Positions 48,300 to 59,723 of a stretch of 64,000 nucleotides of DNA are shown in pieces. The notes under the pieces are model-generated. The model did not search any database. It saw only the letters and a list, made by a program, of their open reading frames with translations, and was not told where the DNA came from. Origin of the DNA: Chromera velia (Eukaryota > Sar > Chromeraceae). Numbering within the stretch: the first letter of the stretch is position 1; each line of letters opens with the position of its first letter. A program made the translations under genes and the position numbers. The stretch lies in contig JAHBMJ010000443.1 of assembly GCA_018398765.1 (NCBI GenBank), positions 56,123 through 120,122 of the forward strand, in the 5' to 3' direction.

Positions 48300-50534
48300 G
48301 AGAAAAAGAAAGAAAGAAAGAAAGAAAGAAAAAGAAAGAAAGAAAGAAAGAAAAAGAAAGAAAAAGAAAGAAAGAAAGAAAGAAAGAAAGAAAAAGAAAG
48401 AAAAAGAAAGAAAAAGAAAGAAAAAGAAAGAAAGAAAGAAAGAAAGAGAAGAAAGAGGAGAGAGGAGACAGCTGGCCGACCTTCGGTCCCTGATCAGGCG
48501 GAGAGCTCCACTTGCTGTTTTCGAAGGCGACCACCAGCTCTTCCATCTCCATCCTGAAGGCCTTGTCGTTCCAATCATACTCAGAGAACTGCATCCATAC
48601 ATCCATCCATACATGCATACATGAGTATGCATGAGTACAAGAATTGCCCACACATGAAGAATGACAAGCACGCACGTATCTTCTCAGAGACGAGGGAACG
48701 TCAGGAGGCTTTCTGACACGTCTTTCATTCCGAACACGCAACACCTTCTTCCTCCCACTTACCGGCGCTTTGCCCAGAGAGATCTGTACTGCGAGTCGGA
48801 AGGCCGTGTCTCCAAAGACCTCTCTTCTCATCAGGATGGCAGGGTCCATGTAGCTTCCTCTGGGAAGGAGGTTTCGGATGTCTAGACCCTCGCGAAGCTT
48901 GCTCACCTGAGAACAGACAAAGAAGGAAAGATGAGGGAAAGATGTTCATGCAAATAGTAACATGCACCGTGGCACACGGTGATCACCTGAGAAGAGACAA
49001 AGAAGGAACAAGCATACCATGCGGGACCGAGGAAGATGACCGAAATGGAAAAAAACAAAAACCAAACAACAGCTCGAAGTACGTTCACAGGCATGTGTCC
49101 CTCTGTAGAGATCTTGTGTGTAGACGTTTTGGTTGATCGGAGGGTTTTTGGACAAACGTGTATGTGAGAGAACAAACTGCGACGACGGGAGGAGTACAGA
49201 TTTTTCTCTTCCCCCTCCGTTTGATTCTTGTCATGTGCCATCGAGCAAACAGAGAGAGAGTCAGAGAAAGAGAGAAGGAGAGAAAGAAAGAAAATTAAAG
49301 AACACATTGTCATGCACGAGCAAGAGGAAAACAAAGCGTCCCCCCTACTCACCCCCCAGCCACCAAAGCCCCAGAAGACCGCCGCCCCGACGAGCACAGC
49401 TATCTGCCACCAGCACTTGCCCACCAGGGGCGCGTACTTGTCCCTGATGGCAACCTCGATGTCCACACACTCCTTCTTCTTCTGCCCCTCCTGGAGAATC
49501 GGGGCCTCGTCCACAGGAGCGTTGGGGTCGACTTTGCAGCATCTGGGGTAGTCGTATCTCCCGTTCTTCTGCCTCTTGGCATCCAGAGCAAGAAAGGAGA
49601 CGAAGAAGGTGATCTGCAAGGAAGATTCGATTCATTCAAAGGTTTTCTAGGGTTTGCGCATCTATTCAGTTGTACTTTCTCTTGACAGCCGATCATTCAA
49701 GATGGGGGCGAGTGGGCATTCTCTCTGTGCATTCTAGAAGAGCCGCTTCACTCGATTGCCTGGCATGCTCCATTGAGAGGAGACGGCCGGGTGATTGAAC
49801 CATGCCGGCCTACAGTCTGCCTGCCGCATGCACACACTTACCTGATGAAAAATAAAGATCACCAAAAAAGAAGAAAGCAAAAAACGCCGTGCCCAACCTG
49901 ATAGAAGAAGATCATCAGAATGCTGATGGCCAGGAAGCCGCAAAAGTGGACGACGGCAGGGAACACGGAGGTCATCCCCACAAAGAAAGCAGTGGCAGAG
50001 GTCAGAGTGGTCATTGCTGCATCATCATCCAGAAAGTTTTTTATTTAGGCTCAAATTCACTCACACATCCATTTAGTCATCTGATAATTCGTGCTTGGAA
50101 TTCATTTGTGGATTTTTGTGAGAAAAAGAGATGGTGACAGAGATATCATGATGCAATAAAGAAAGGCGGAGGACGAGAGAGAGAGAGAGAGAGAGGGATG
50201 GAGACAAAATGAAGGCATACAATCAGAAGTGAGAAAAACCGAAAAAGAAAAAGAAACTCACCGATAGAAGGGCCCGCCCTGCTGACAGCCAGAGCAGCAC
50301 GATGGTACGGATCCTCGTCTCTCGGGATTCGCTTGTATTCTCCTGCATGCACGCAATCAGTCGATCGATCCTCCCTCTGTGCATTTAATCATTCATTCAT
50401 GGATGCATTCATTCAAGCATTCATGCTTGAAGTCAAGATGCACGCCTGCATGTGTGCAAGATGTCCGTCGACTCGCTCATTCGTTCACTCAACTCAGTGG
50501 CTCCGAATGTGCTCTTCAGCTAGACAGCAGAAGG

Positions 50535-50580
<46 letters not shown>

Positions 50581-53500
50581 AAGAAAGAAGGAAGGAAGGA
50601 AAGAGCGAGAGAGGGGGAGTGGAGGGACGGAGAGCGAGAGGGATCTAGGGGTCTTTGTGACAATCCTTTCCGCAGACATTGGCAGAAAATACCCAACGAG
50701 GACAGGATACTATAGGAAGTGTTCGCTCAATTTGATTTGCTGAAACACACACAGATGCATGCAACCAAACTCACACCCACCGAGAATAATGAACATGTCG
50801 TCGACCCCCACGCCAATGAGGAGGAACGGCGCGAGACCGTTCAGGACCACCCATCGAATCCCGCACACGGACGAAAACCCGAATCCAGCCCCGACGGCGA
50901 GACCCACAGCGGCCAGACCAGCGAAGGAGACCCCGACAGTCGACTGAATGGGCTGTCCGTATCTGAACGAGGAGAGAAGAAGGAAGCATTTGGAGTGAGT
51001 GACAGCTGGGGGGAAAGAAACTAGGATGTACGAGGAAGATTTCTCCCCTCGTCCCCCCCCCCCNNNNNNNNNNNNNNNNNNNNNNNNNNNNNNNNNNNNN
51101 NNNNNNNNNNNNNNNNNNNNNNNNNNNNNNNNNNNNNNNNNNNNNNNNNNNNNNNNNNNNNNNNNNNNNNNNNNNNNNNNNNNNNNNNNNNNNNNNNNNN
51201 NNNNNNNNNNNNNNNNNNNNNNNNNNNNNNNNNNNNNNNNNNNNNNNNNNNNNNNNNNNNNNNNNNNNNNNNNNNNNNNNNNNNNNNNNNNNNNNNNNNN
51301 NNNNNNNNNNNNNNNNNNNNNNNNNNNNNNNNNNNNNNNNNNNNNNNNNNNNNNNNNNNNNNNNNNNNNNNNNNNNNNNNNNNNNNNNNNNNNNNNNNNN
51401 NNNNNNNNNNNNNNNNNNNNNNNNNNNNNNNNNNNNNNNNNNNNNNNNNNNNNNNNNNNNNNNNNNNNNNNNNNNNNNNNNNNNNNNNNNNNNNNNNNNN
51501 CCCCCCCCTGCATTCAATCTTTCAATGAAGAGAATGAGCTCACTGCTTACGCCCCTACTTGCCTTCCTCCCTGCCTGCCTGCCTGCCTGACTGACTGACT
51601 GACTGAGCCGGTAGGTGGCCTTTCCTTTGAAACGGTCTTTGTGAAAGCACTTACACAATTCGATTGACTCTTGACTGCAATTCTTCCTAGGTTCTGATTC
51701 ACTTTGAGTCGCGCTAAGGAAAAGTGCCTGACTAACTGACTTGTAGTTGACGGCCACACACAGCAGCATGACAAGTGTAATGGCGACCGCGATGAGCGCA
51801 ATGTCTCCTGTGACACTCTCGTTGACCTCCGCGTCGAAGGAGCTCTCTGTCAACACGTCGACCCGCATCCCATCAACCTCCTGCCCCTTTCCGTCAACCA
51901 GCTCGATGGCAATCGCCTCCTCCCACTTCTTGCTCACATCCTTCGCCTTGTCACTGGATGCTGCAGGGAGACAGAGAGAGAGATGGGCGAGTAGAAAGAT
52001 GATCAGGAGAGNNNGGGGGGCAACACGAATCGAAGTCGAAGTTCACAAGTGCGTGTTGGCATCCACAGAGGACAGGAACATCGTTTTCATCTTTCTTCTA
52101 CACAGACACAGAGACAGACGGACAGACGGACCGTCAGTGAGGAAGGTGACCACATATCCCTGGCAGCTTGTGGGTTTGCCGTCTGCATCCACCTCCAGAT
52201 TCCCCAAATAGTTCTTCAGCCTAGTCGACACTCCGGCCCCACTAGGCAACGTCCGTGTGGAATCTGTAACGGCATCCTGCAGAGCCGTGAGTGTGGTGGG
52301 TGTAGCCTCGTCGGCAGGGAAGGCGGAGAAGATGGAGTCGGGCAAACAGACGTTGTCATCAGTTCCTCGGAAACAAATTTGTTCGTACGTCACGCCTCCT
52401 GCAAGCACCATGAAGACGGAAGAGATGGAAATCAATTTAAATCCATGGACACAGACACAGACAGATATCGAAAGTCTCCTTTTTGTTAGCTCTACGCGCC
52501 CCCAAAACATTGAGTGAATCTGCAATGAATGAAAAAGAAGGGAAAGGAACCAAAGAAGGAAAAAGGAAGGGGCGTGAGGCTTAATGAGCAAACTTAAGCT
52601 GCACGAGTCCATCCACCCAAAACTTTTGTTCACATATTCATCGAAGAATGCAGCCGGTGGACCACAAGAAAGACAGAAGACGGACCAAAGCTGGTTGTGT
52701 AGAGGTAGTCATACACCGCCCGTGCACTTGTGAAGTCCTGTACGTTGAAGATATTCCCTCTGCTGCCGTCTGATATGAAGAACTGGTTGAACCTCACTTG
52801 CTGGGTACCCCAGATCACTTCGTACCTGCGTGTACACATGTGTATGAACAGATGCTTGAAGATTGCATGCTGAGACACAAACATTCATCATGCACTTGCT
52901 TCCCCTTGAAGCTGTCGGACGTATCTCAATTCTGAGCTAGTACCGGTCCCTCAGCAACAGCTCCATGTCTCGACCTGATTGCCCTGCCCCATTCACCAAA
53001 AGGCTGTCTATCTGCGTTCACGCACGTTTCTGCATGCATGCCGAGCAGCCAACCTGTCCTCTTCCTGAGAAGATCTGGAGTTTTGGGGGAACCAGAGGTT
53101 TCTGGAGTCCTCGATGGGGTCGATGGTGAACAGAAACCCGACAATGAGACCGACAGCAACGAGAGAAGAGACACCAACGCAAACCCAAAACCTCCTTGCA
53201 CAGAAGAAAGCTGCAGGGGTCGAGCATTCAAAACCAAAACAACAGATTCACATACAGATATATATACACGATTCGACGGTGTCCATCAAAACAACTTTCG
53301 TGCAACATTTTCCTCCCAAGTTAGAGGAAGGCCCGCTCTGGCCCCTGTCCACATGACCAAAAGAAGACTACAAAATCAAATTCACTGGGCGGGCTGGGAA
53401 TCGACAACCTCTGAGCGTGTGCCAGCGTGCCAACTCTTCAGTGCTTGCAGCAGCTTTGACTGACCTATCTTGTAGAACATCTTCTGGAGTGCGCTGCAAA

Positions 53501-53706
53501 CAGATGCAAAAGGGAAAAGAAATGTGCACACACAGAAGAGACCAACAGACAAGAAAACTGTAGAGCGAGTCTGGATGCACTGACTGGTCAAACGCATCTA
53601 AAGCTCTCCTGAGTCCTCCACACATGACGAATTCTTTCTTTTTGTCGTTTTCTTTCAAGTCACTTTTCGGAGACCCGCCAGCCGACGGTGTTGCTTCACG
53701 GCTCAT
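44630..53706 (-). CDS. Patched-domain RND-superfamily membrane transporter, 20 exons
   Basis: Minus-strand exons: 53585-53706, 53465-53493, 53054-53210, 52944-53003, 52686-52825, 52132-52398, 51741-51960, 50781-50962, 50262-50342, 49898-50016, 49353-49613, 48763-48906, 48481-48588, 47902-48077, 47190-47328, 46637-46782, 46296-46361, 45925-46021, 45292-45477 and 44630-44971. Junctions keep phase, giving about 1015 residues. After TM1 comes DSRNLWFPQNSRSSQEED, the Patched-family LWxPxxS site. The sterol-sensing region has GLAVGAGFGF and PFLLIGVGVDDMFIIL (GxxxDD), then RAGPSI and a helix ending in SILMIFFYQ. The second half repeats the fold with NMVMAVG, FAVDYSAHLAHCF and FYGGFSTLLATIPLAFA to HGLVILPVLLAL. 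A hydrophilic tail of about 110 residues follows. The DD and VDYS acids fit a proton-driven RND pump of sterols or lipids; the substrate is unknown. Exon 2 has 29 bases; the N gap is intronic. Confidence 0.9.
48184..48460. repeat. (CA)n-(GA)n-(GAAA)n microsatellite in a Patched-gene intron
   Basis: On the sense strand this is a long polypyrimidine tract (TTTC units, then TC, then TG) starting about 20 bases after the donor of exon 48481-48588. It could affect recognition of the next acceptor at 48077. Confidence 0.95.
51064..51500. other. Assembly gap (437 N) inside an intron of the Patched-domain gene
   Basis: The flanking exons 51741-51960 (ending AA) and 50781-50962 (starting A TAC) join in phase, giving VNYK-YGQPIQSTVG. 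The gap therefore probably removes no coding sequence. Both edges are poly-C, suggesting an unassembled low-complexity tract. A three-base gap also lies at 52012-52014. Confidence 0.85.
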
Positions 53707-53813
53707 GGCAGGGAAGACATCAAGTCAGAAGGGTGAACAGTTTTCGAAAACAGTTGGCTCTTCAAGAAAAATGTAGAGACAATGGCACGACGAAGCGAGC
53801 AATGTATGTACAG

Positions 53814-53844
<31 letters not shown>

Positions 53845-54248
53845 CTTCTGTCGACTCATGCAATATGTCGAGTCATATGCATGCTGCGAAAATGCCGTCG
53901 TGTGGCTTCAAAATTTCGACTGCATGCGTGCATGCAGATATTTTCATGCACGCAGTCGCGCTCGAACCGCGCGCGCGCCCCGCCATCCATGAATTCGTAA
54001 ATTAAGTAACCGTACAGCGGGGTCGACGGGCCGGCCTTCTGACTCAAGTTCTGTCAATGGTATGTCTGTCGATTGACGAGGAGTATACAAGAGAGTCTAA
54101 AGCTAGACGGTGCCCAATGTCTAGAAGAAGCGTTAAGAGTGTAGACAGAACCAGCACTGGGCTGACTAGAAAGTTCATAGGCCGGGTGGCCAATATCCGT
54201 AACGTTTCCGTCTCCTTAGAGCTTCGTCATTTTTTTTTGCCATAGAGA
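53707..54248. promoter_or_regulatory. Divergent spacer between the Patched and methyltransferase genes
   Basis: 542 bp between opposed start codons. It holds an (AT)n tract at 53817-53844 and a CpG-dense block at about 53955-53985 (CGCGCGCGCGCCCCGCC). No exon was recognised. Confidence 0.5.
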
Positions 54249-56313
54249 ATGCCGGACGGTTTCTCTGCCCTTCTGGTCGGGGAAGGGAACTTTTCCTTTG
54301 CGGGCGCCTGCGCTTCTCTTCTTTGGGGCCACTCCGAGGGGGCCCTCGAGGACGATGAGAAGGTGTTGCAAAGGTCAGACACTTCCGCTGCGTTCGTAGT
54401 CCACGAGTTCGTTCCAGTCCTCTTTCTCGCTCTCCTTTTTGGTTTGCGTGCCGATTGGAACTACATGGAGGAGAGAGGGAGGGGGGGGGGGGGGGGGGGG
54501 AGTCTACTGGATCGAAAGGAAGGATGGCAGTCCTGTGGGGCCGCCCGAGGGAGCCATGCAGCCTAAAGTCAGATCGATCGAGACCGTTTCTCTTTCCACA
54601 CTGCAGCCAGGACGTTTTCTTGGGACGTCTCCGCGTTGCAATTCTGCGGTCGCAACGCGAAGCTTTTTTTGCCTTTTTTTCTTCTCCTCACAGCAGTCGT
54701 GAGAAACCACAGAATATGACTCAAAAACCGTCGGAATCGACTGGGAGATCTGTGTGTGTTGACACGTACAGCTGGGGAATGGTTATTCTGTATACGCATC
54801 GTCCCCTCCTTGCAATGCTGCGGCCTTCAGTCGAGCACAGTAGCACCATTGCAACTGAACCTGTGCGTGCCTGCCTTTCTGTCCGTCTGCCTGCAGGGTC
54901 GACGCTCTGTGCACCCACCTGCTCCTCCCCCCTGCAGAGGCTTCTGAGACCCTCATTGTGGCAACCTCTTTCGATGAGCGTGACGTGAGTTCTTTTGTTT
55001 GGAGCTCTGTTTCTTTTTCTTCATTTGCTCCTCTAGCATGTGGCCAGAAGAAAGGCGTGAATGGGAGGGATTTCAGAGCCTCGTTGCATATGCTCCTTAG
55101 AAGAGAATTCTTCACCGACGAAATCACAGAGAGTTGCTCTCAGTGACGAGAGCCAAGCGAGGTTCACGGACAGCCACAAACAAAGTGTGCTTGCTGCTTT
55201 ATGCTCATGCAGGAGCTCTTGGAAAAGTATCCTGAGTGCGAGGGTATTTTCCTGAGACTCGAGAGCCATCCCGAACATGTGAGTCGACGACAGTCAAGGA
55301 AAACGGGTGGGAGTGAGTGAGTGACTGGCTGAGAGGGTGAGAAAGCAATGGCTCTGTTGTTTCATTTCATGGCTTTTCCTTGCTTGTCCCTTTCTCTGCA
55401 TCATAACAGTCAGAAAGACAGACAGATCCCTGCACCAACTCAATTGGACTTCCTGAAAGCCTTGCTGGGTCAGTAGCTGACTCACTCCCTGTTCGCTCCG
55501 ATTCTCAGGGTTTGCATATTTCTGAGATGCAGAGTGACACATTTGTACTTCTGTTAGACTATCCTCGAGACTCAAAAACTCCTGGCCGTTGAGTTCGTGT
55601 CGTACGCTGATCGAAAGGAATGAGCGAAATGAAGGGAACCAGTGAGTGAGTGAATGTGTGAGAGAGTGCAGGTTTCTCTGATGCACGGAGTAAACGCATG
55701 GGCTCTCGAGGATTCCTTTCCTCTCTCTCTGTCCGAGAAGAAGTTTGACAGAGTCGTATGGAATCACCCTCACCTGGGAATCGAGGACCTCAGACTGCAC
55801 AGGTGTGTGCGTGTGTGCAAGTCTGTCTGTCTGTTTTTTTTCTTTCTGCATGACCGTGAAAGCGGAATCTGCGACTCTTTGTGGAACTTCGTCTTCATGT
55901 GCGGAAATCGGTGCACCTCATTTTCTGTCCAACCTGACTGACAGAGGGACGGTCACTGTCTTTGTCAACTAGCACGTGGTGGTGAGTGCTTGCGCGTTTT
56001 TTTTTGTTTGGATCCGTGATCCATGTAAGATTGTTCAGAAAAGCGCAGCGCATCCCCCGCAAAGACTGTTGTGCATTTTTCTGTGTCTTGTTCGACTAAA
56101 GATATTGAGCATGTTTTTTGCAGGTTTCTGATGTCCCATTTCTTTCACTCTGCCCGCAACGCGCTGGCCGTCTCCGGTATTTTGGTGGTGTCTCTTGTCG
56201 ATGGACAGGCGGAGAGGTGGCGACTCGTTGAGGAAGCGCAAAAACAAGGAATGAAGGTGGGTGAGTGAGGAAGGGAGAGGGCGGGGTCAGTTTGTCCGAT
56301 TCAGATTCCCACT

Positions 56314-56388
<75 letters not shown>

Positions 56389-56413
56389 GCGTGTGAGTGT
56401 GTCTGTCTGTCTG

Positions 56414-56454
<41 letters not shown>

Positions 56455-56457
56455 CTG

Positions 56458-56500
<43 letters not shown>

Positions 56501-56512
56501 CGCTCGCTCTCG

Positions 56513-56557
<45 letters not shown>

Positions 56558-56582
56558 CTTCTCTCTCTCTCTCTTTCTCTCT

Positions 56583-56618
<36 letters not shown>

Positions 56619-59600
56619 GTGCGTGTGCGTGTGTGTATTCACCCAAGAAACAAGAAGTGGCAGAATGATAGATCAAGCGGCCGCGTTTCTGGGAGTACAA
56701 TGCATTCTTCCATGCTCTCGACCCTCTCCTGCAGCTTCTCTCCGTGAGGCCATTCCGAGAAGAAGACTTTCCGGGGTCGGCCGCCTATCGTCTCCCCCAT
56801 CGATCGCTTCCCACTTTTTTTCTTTCTTCCTTCCTTCCTTCCTTCCTTTCTTCCTTTTTTGCCTGTTTCACACCCAGTTTCCTCTCTTTTTCTTCCTGCC
56901 TACGCACTCTCCTCTGTCGGCAAAGGTCTGCCACTTCAATTCGTGCAGGGTTGCCTCTCCATGCCCTTCCTGTCAGGAGGGAGGGTGGAGGGAGGAATGA
57001 ATTTCCTCTTTTCCCGTTTGAAAAACGTCCACACACACACACACACACACACACAGACAGAGAGAGAGAGTGAGGGAGAGAGACAGAGAGAGAGACACAG
57101 AGAGAGAGAGAGAGACCTCGACCCCAGCGGGAAGTCTTTGACGTCCGTGCAATCTTCCTTTAGTCGTTTCATTCTCTCTCGTGCTTCTTTGCGTCATTGT
57201 GCAGGTACGTGTGCAAACGGAATTTGACCGGTCGATCCTTCAAGAACGTCCACACACAGAGACACACAAGGTCCAGTATGCCCAGCTGGCGGTTCGCCTT
57301 CTGCCGGGAGGAGGACTTGAATGAGGCGAGGGCAGCCGTCTCCTCTATCGAGGCACTCACCCTCAAAGGCCCTCCTGAATCTGCTGACTCCGAAAGCAGG
57401 ACGACTGTCCTGCAGGGAAGTGCCGATCGATCGTCATCCCCTCAAGCTCTGCCGTCTTCTCCTCAAGGTGAAAGTGAAGAAAGAGTGGCTAGTGCTGCCA
57501 CTGCTCCAGCTGAGGGTCCACGACTATCTGAAGGAGGATCCACCGCACAGGGACCTGGAGAGAGACGTGTGCTCCGAGTGGACGCAGGGACAGCGCCCGG
57601 TTGCGGTCGAAAGAAAGAGAGGGCGGCTCGGAGGGCTCAACAGAAAAAGAAGAAAGAACAGGAAGGTGATGGTGTTGTTTTGGGAAGAGATGGAGATCGG
57701 GCAGGTGCGGAACGAGACGCGGAAAAAGGAGGGAAAACACCTATCGAAAAAGAAGAATTTGACGAATTTCAGTGTTCTTTCTGTGGTCGTCTTTTCCCTT
57801 CTCTCCAAGGAGCAAAGACGCACATCAGACAGGCAAGTCGTGCGGGCGGTTTTGTTCAACAGCCATTCTCTCTCTCTCCCTTCCAGAGTCGAGTGACGCC
57901 TTAAAGTTTCCTCAGTGATGTAGAGTGGGAAAGCAAAAGAAAAGATTGAAAGGAAAGAAGATCGAACACTGCAATTGCCTTCCATATGTGGCCACGTGCT
58001 GGGAAAGAAGCCTTGGTGACTGAGTGAGAGCTGCAGTAAGGAAGAGATGGTGAGAGAGGGGAAGTGCGCAGAAGGGGGGAAAAGAACTTGCGCTCCCTGC
58101 GGATTTCTCAAAGACATGGTACCCGTCGAGGGAGGTCTTTTTTTTCTTCTTTTGTCTGTCCTTCCTCCCTCCCTTCTACCCTTTCTTCCGTGCCTCCCTC
58201 CCTGCGTTCTATCTCCCGCCATTCATCCACTCATGCATGTACTCGTTCACTTCTTCTCTTTAGCTGCTCTCCCGCACGCTATCGGAGAGCATTCTCGGTG
58301 GATGTCCGAAGGCCTCCAGGGCAGAACATATTTCTGTTCACCGTTTTCTGTTCAATCATTCTCAACACTCCTTTCCTTTGTGCGCATCAAGTTGTCTTGA
58401 TCACGGCAGGTGGTCCTGCCGGCACACAAGTTCTTTAACAATCAAGATCCACATTGCACCCTTATATCGATATATGTGTGACCACCTTATTGCAATCTCT
58501 CATGCGTGCACCCTTCTGCAGGTCCATGAACTTGGGAAGTACGGAGACTGGGAAAGCTCCAGAGGGAAGGGAAAGGGAAAAGAGGGTTTTTCAGAGGGGG
58601 GGGAGGGGGGGCTTCCCTGCAGAGTGTGCGGGAAGAGGTGTGCAGACGAAGAGGCCAGGTAGGTAGGTAGGCTTTCTTATCCTCTCCTCTCGTGTGTGTG
58701 AATAAATCGGTCCAAGATGAAAAGAATGAACAGACGGATCGAGACACCCTGAATGTCATTTGGACGTCACTGTAGCACTCATTAGTTTTTGCTCTTTCTT
58801 CATTTGCATCAGCCGTGCTTTCTATCCCTTGCTGTCCTTTGATCTTGTCTCTTGTCCTCGATCGAACCCCTCTTCCGATATTGAAGTCTGACTCTTATCA
58901 CACGCACCCAAAAGACTCCTTCTGTTTCGCCTTTCCTTACCATTGCCTACCCCGAGATTTCTAGACCCCCATCTATTCGGTTTCTTTCACTCTTTCCTCC
59001 TTCTCATACTCATTCTTCCCCCTCATGCAGATGGCAGCATGAGACCGCCAAACACGGACGACACGCCGCGGCCTATGCGGGTCAGCTGCTCGTGCCCACA
59101 AGTGAGGAGGGACCAGCCTGCAGCAGCAGCGCCAGGAGCAGTGGGGGACTTGGGGAGCCTCCTGCTGCAGCAAACTTGGGGGGCGAAGAAGATGAAGGCG
59201 CTGCGGGGGCTTCTTCAATTTCCGTTGGGAGGGGGGAATCGGAAGGCTTCGAAGGCAGTGTGGGGACTGTGACGGTGCAGGGGCGTCTGGTGAGGGGTTT
59301 CAAACTGCCTTTCAAAGAGAGCGTCGCAGGTCAGTTTCTGAGGTCTCGCTGTCACTTTACTTCCTAAGTTGCCTGCATTGCTTTTGATGTGAAATGGCTG
59401 CGACAGTAAAGCTGAAGGTGTACTCAGTCTTGGAAAATGCTGTGGCTAATTGACCCCTCCTTTTCCGTGTATCTGCAGGTCCTCCTTCAGAGCAGACTGG
59501 GGCAGAGGTTCGGTTCCATGCCTGCGAAGTCTGTGGACAGGCGGTGCCGGACGTTTGGGGAATGAGTCAGCACCTGGAGAGCCTGAAGCCCTTAGTCGGC

Positions 59601-59723
59601 CTCAACGCGAGGTGCGAGAGGTGTGACCGAAGATTCATTGAGCTGCGCGCTCTGCAACAGCACCTCAATTTTTGCTTCCTCAAACCGCCTGTGAGTGAAG
59701 AGCCTGACGACAAAACAACTTGA
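54249..59723 (+). CDS. BMT5-like (DUF2431) methyltransferase fold fused to C2H2 zinc fingers
   Basis: Ten plus-strand exons in phase: 54249-54373, 54897-54984, 55213-55278, 55672-55802, 56124-56256, 56735-56775, 57205-57832, 58522-58658, 59031-59329 and 59479-59723, about 625 residues. Residues 1 to about 215 match the family of yeast Bmt5, the 25S rRNA m3U methyltransferase: [13 protein letters not shown] (SAM loop), [47 protein letters not shown], and [17 protein letters not shown] Ser/Glu/Lys-rich linker follows. The C-terminal half has CSFCGRLF...[14 protein letters not shown]...[14 protein letters not shown]...H and CERCDRRF...HLNFC, zinc fingers of C2H2 type. The first finger is split by an intron whose donor is CAG/GCAAGT. 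Nucleolar rRNA modification is inferred from the family. The last exon may instead splice at GTGAGT near 59690. Confidence 0.85.
54481..54500 (+). repeat. Poly-G run of 20 bases in intron 1 of the methyltransferase gene
   Basis: Twenty uninterrupted G residues directly after GAGAGAGGGA, on the sense strand. Such a tract can form a G-quadruplex, and its exact length is likely to be uncertain in the assembly. Confidence 0.9.
56312..56638. repeat. Compound GT/AT/GT/CT/GT microsatellite in a methyltransferase-gene intron
   Basis: Alternating GT, AT, GT, CT, CT and GT tracts between exons 56124-56256 and 56735-56775. Frames across it (CVCVCV, SLSLSL) are repeat artefacts. Confidence 0.95.

Noticed and set aside
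48052-48906. Single 284-codon minus-strand frame spanning two Patched exons and the GAAA tract
   Set aside because: The Phe/Leu/Ser-rich middle is repeat DNA. Splicing at 48763 and 48481 gives family-like sequence without it.
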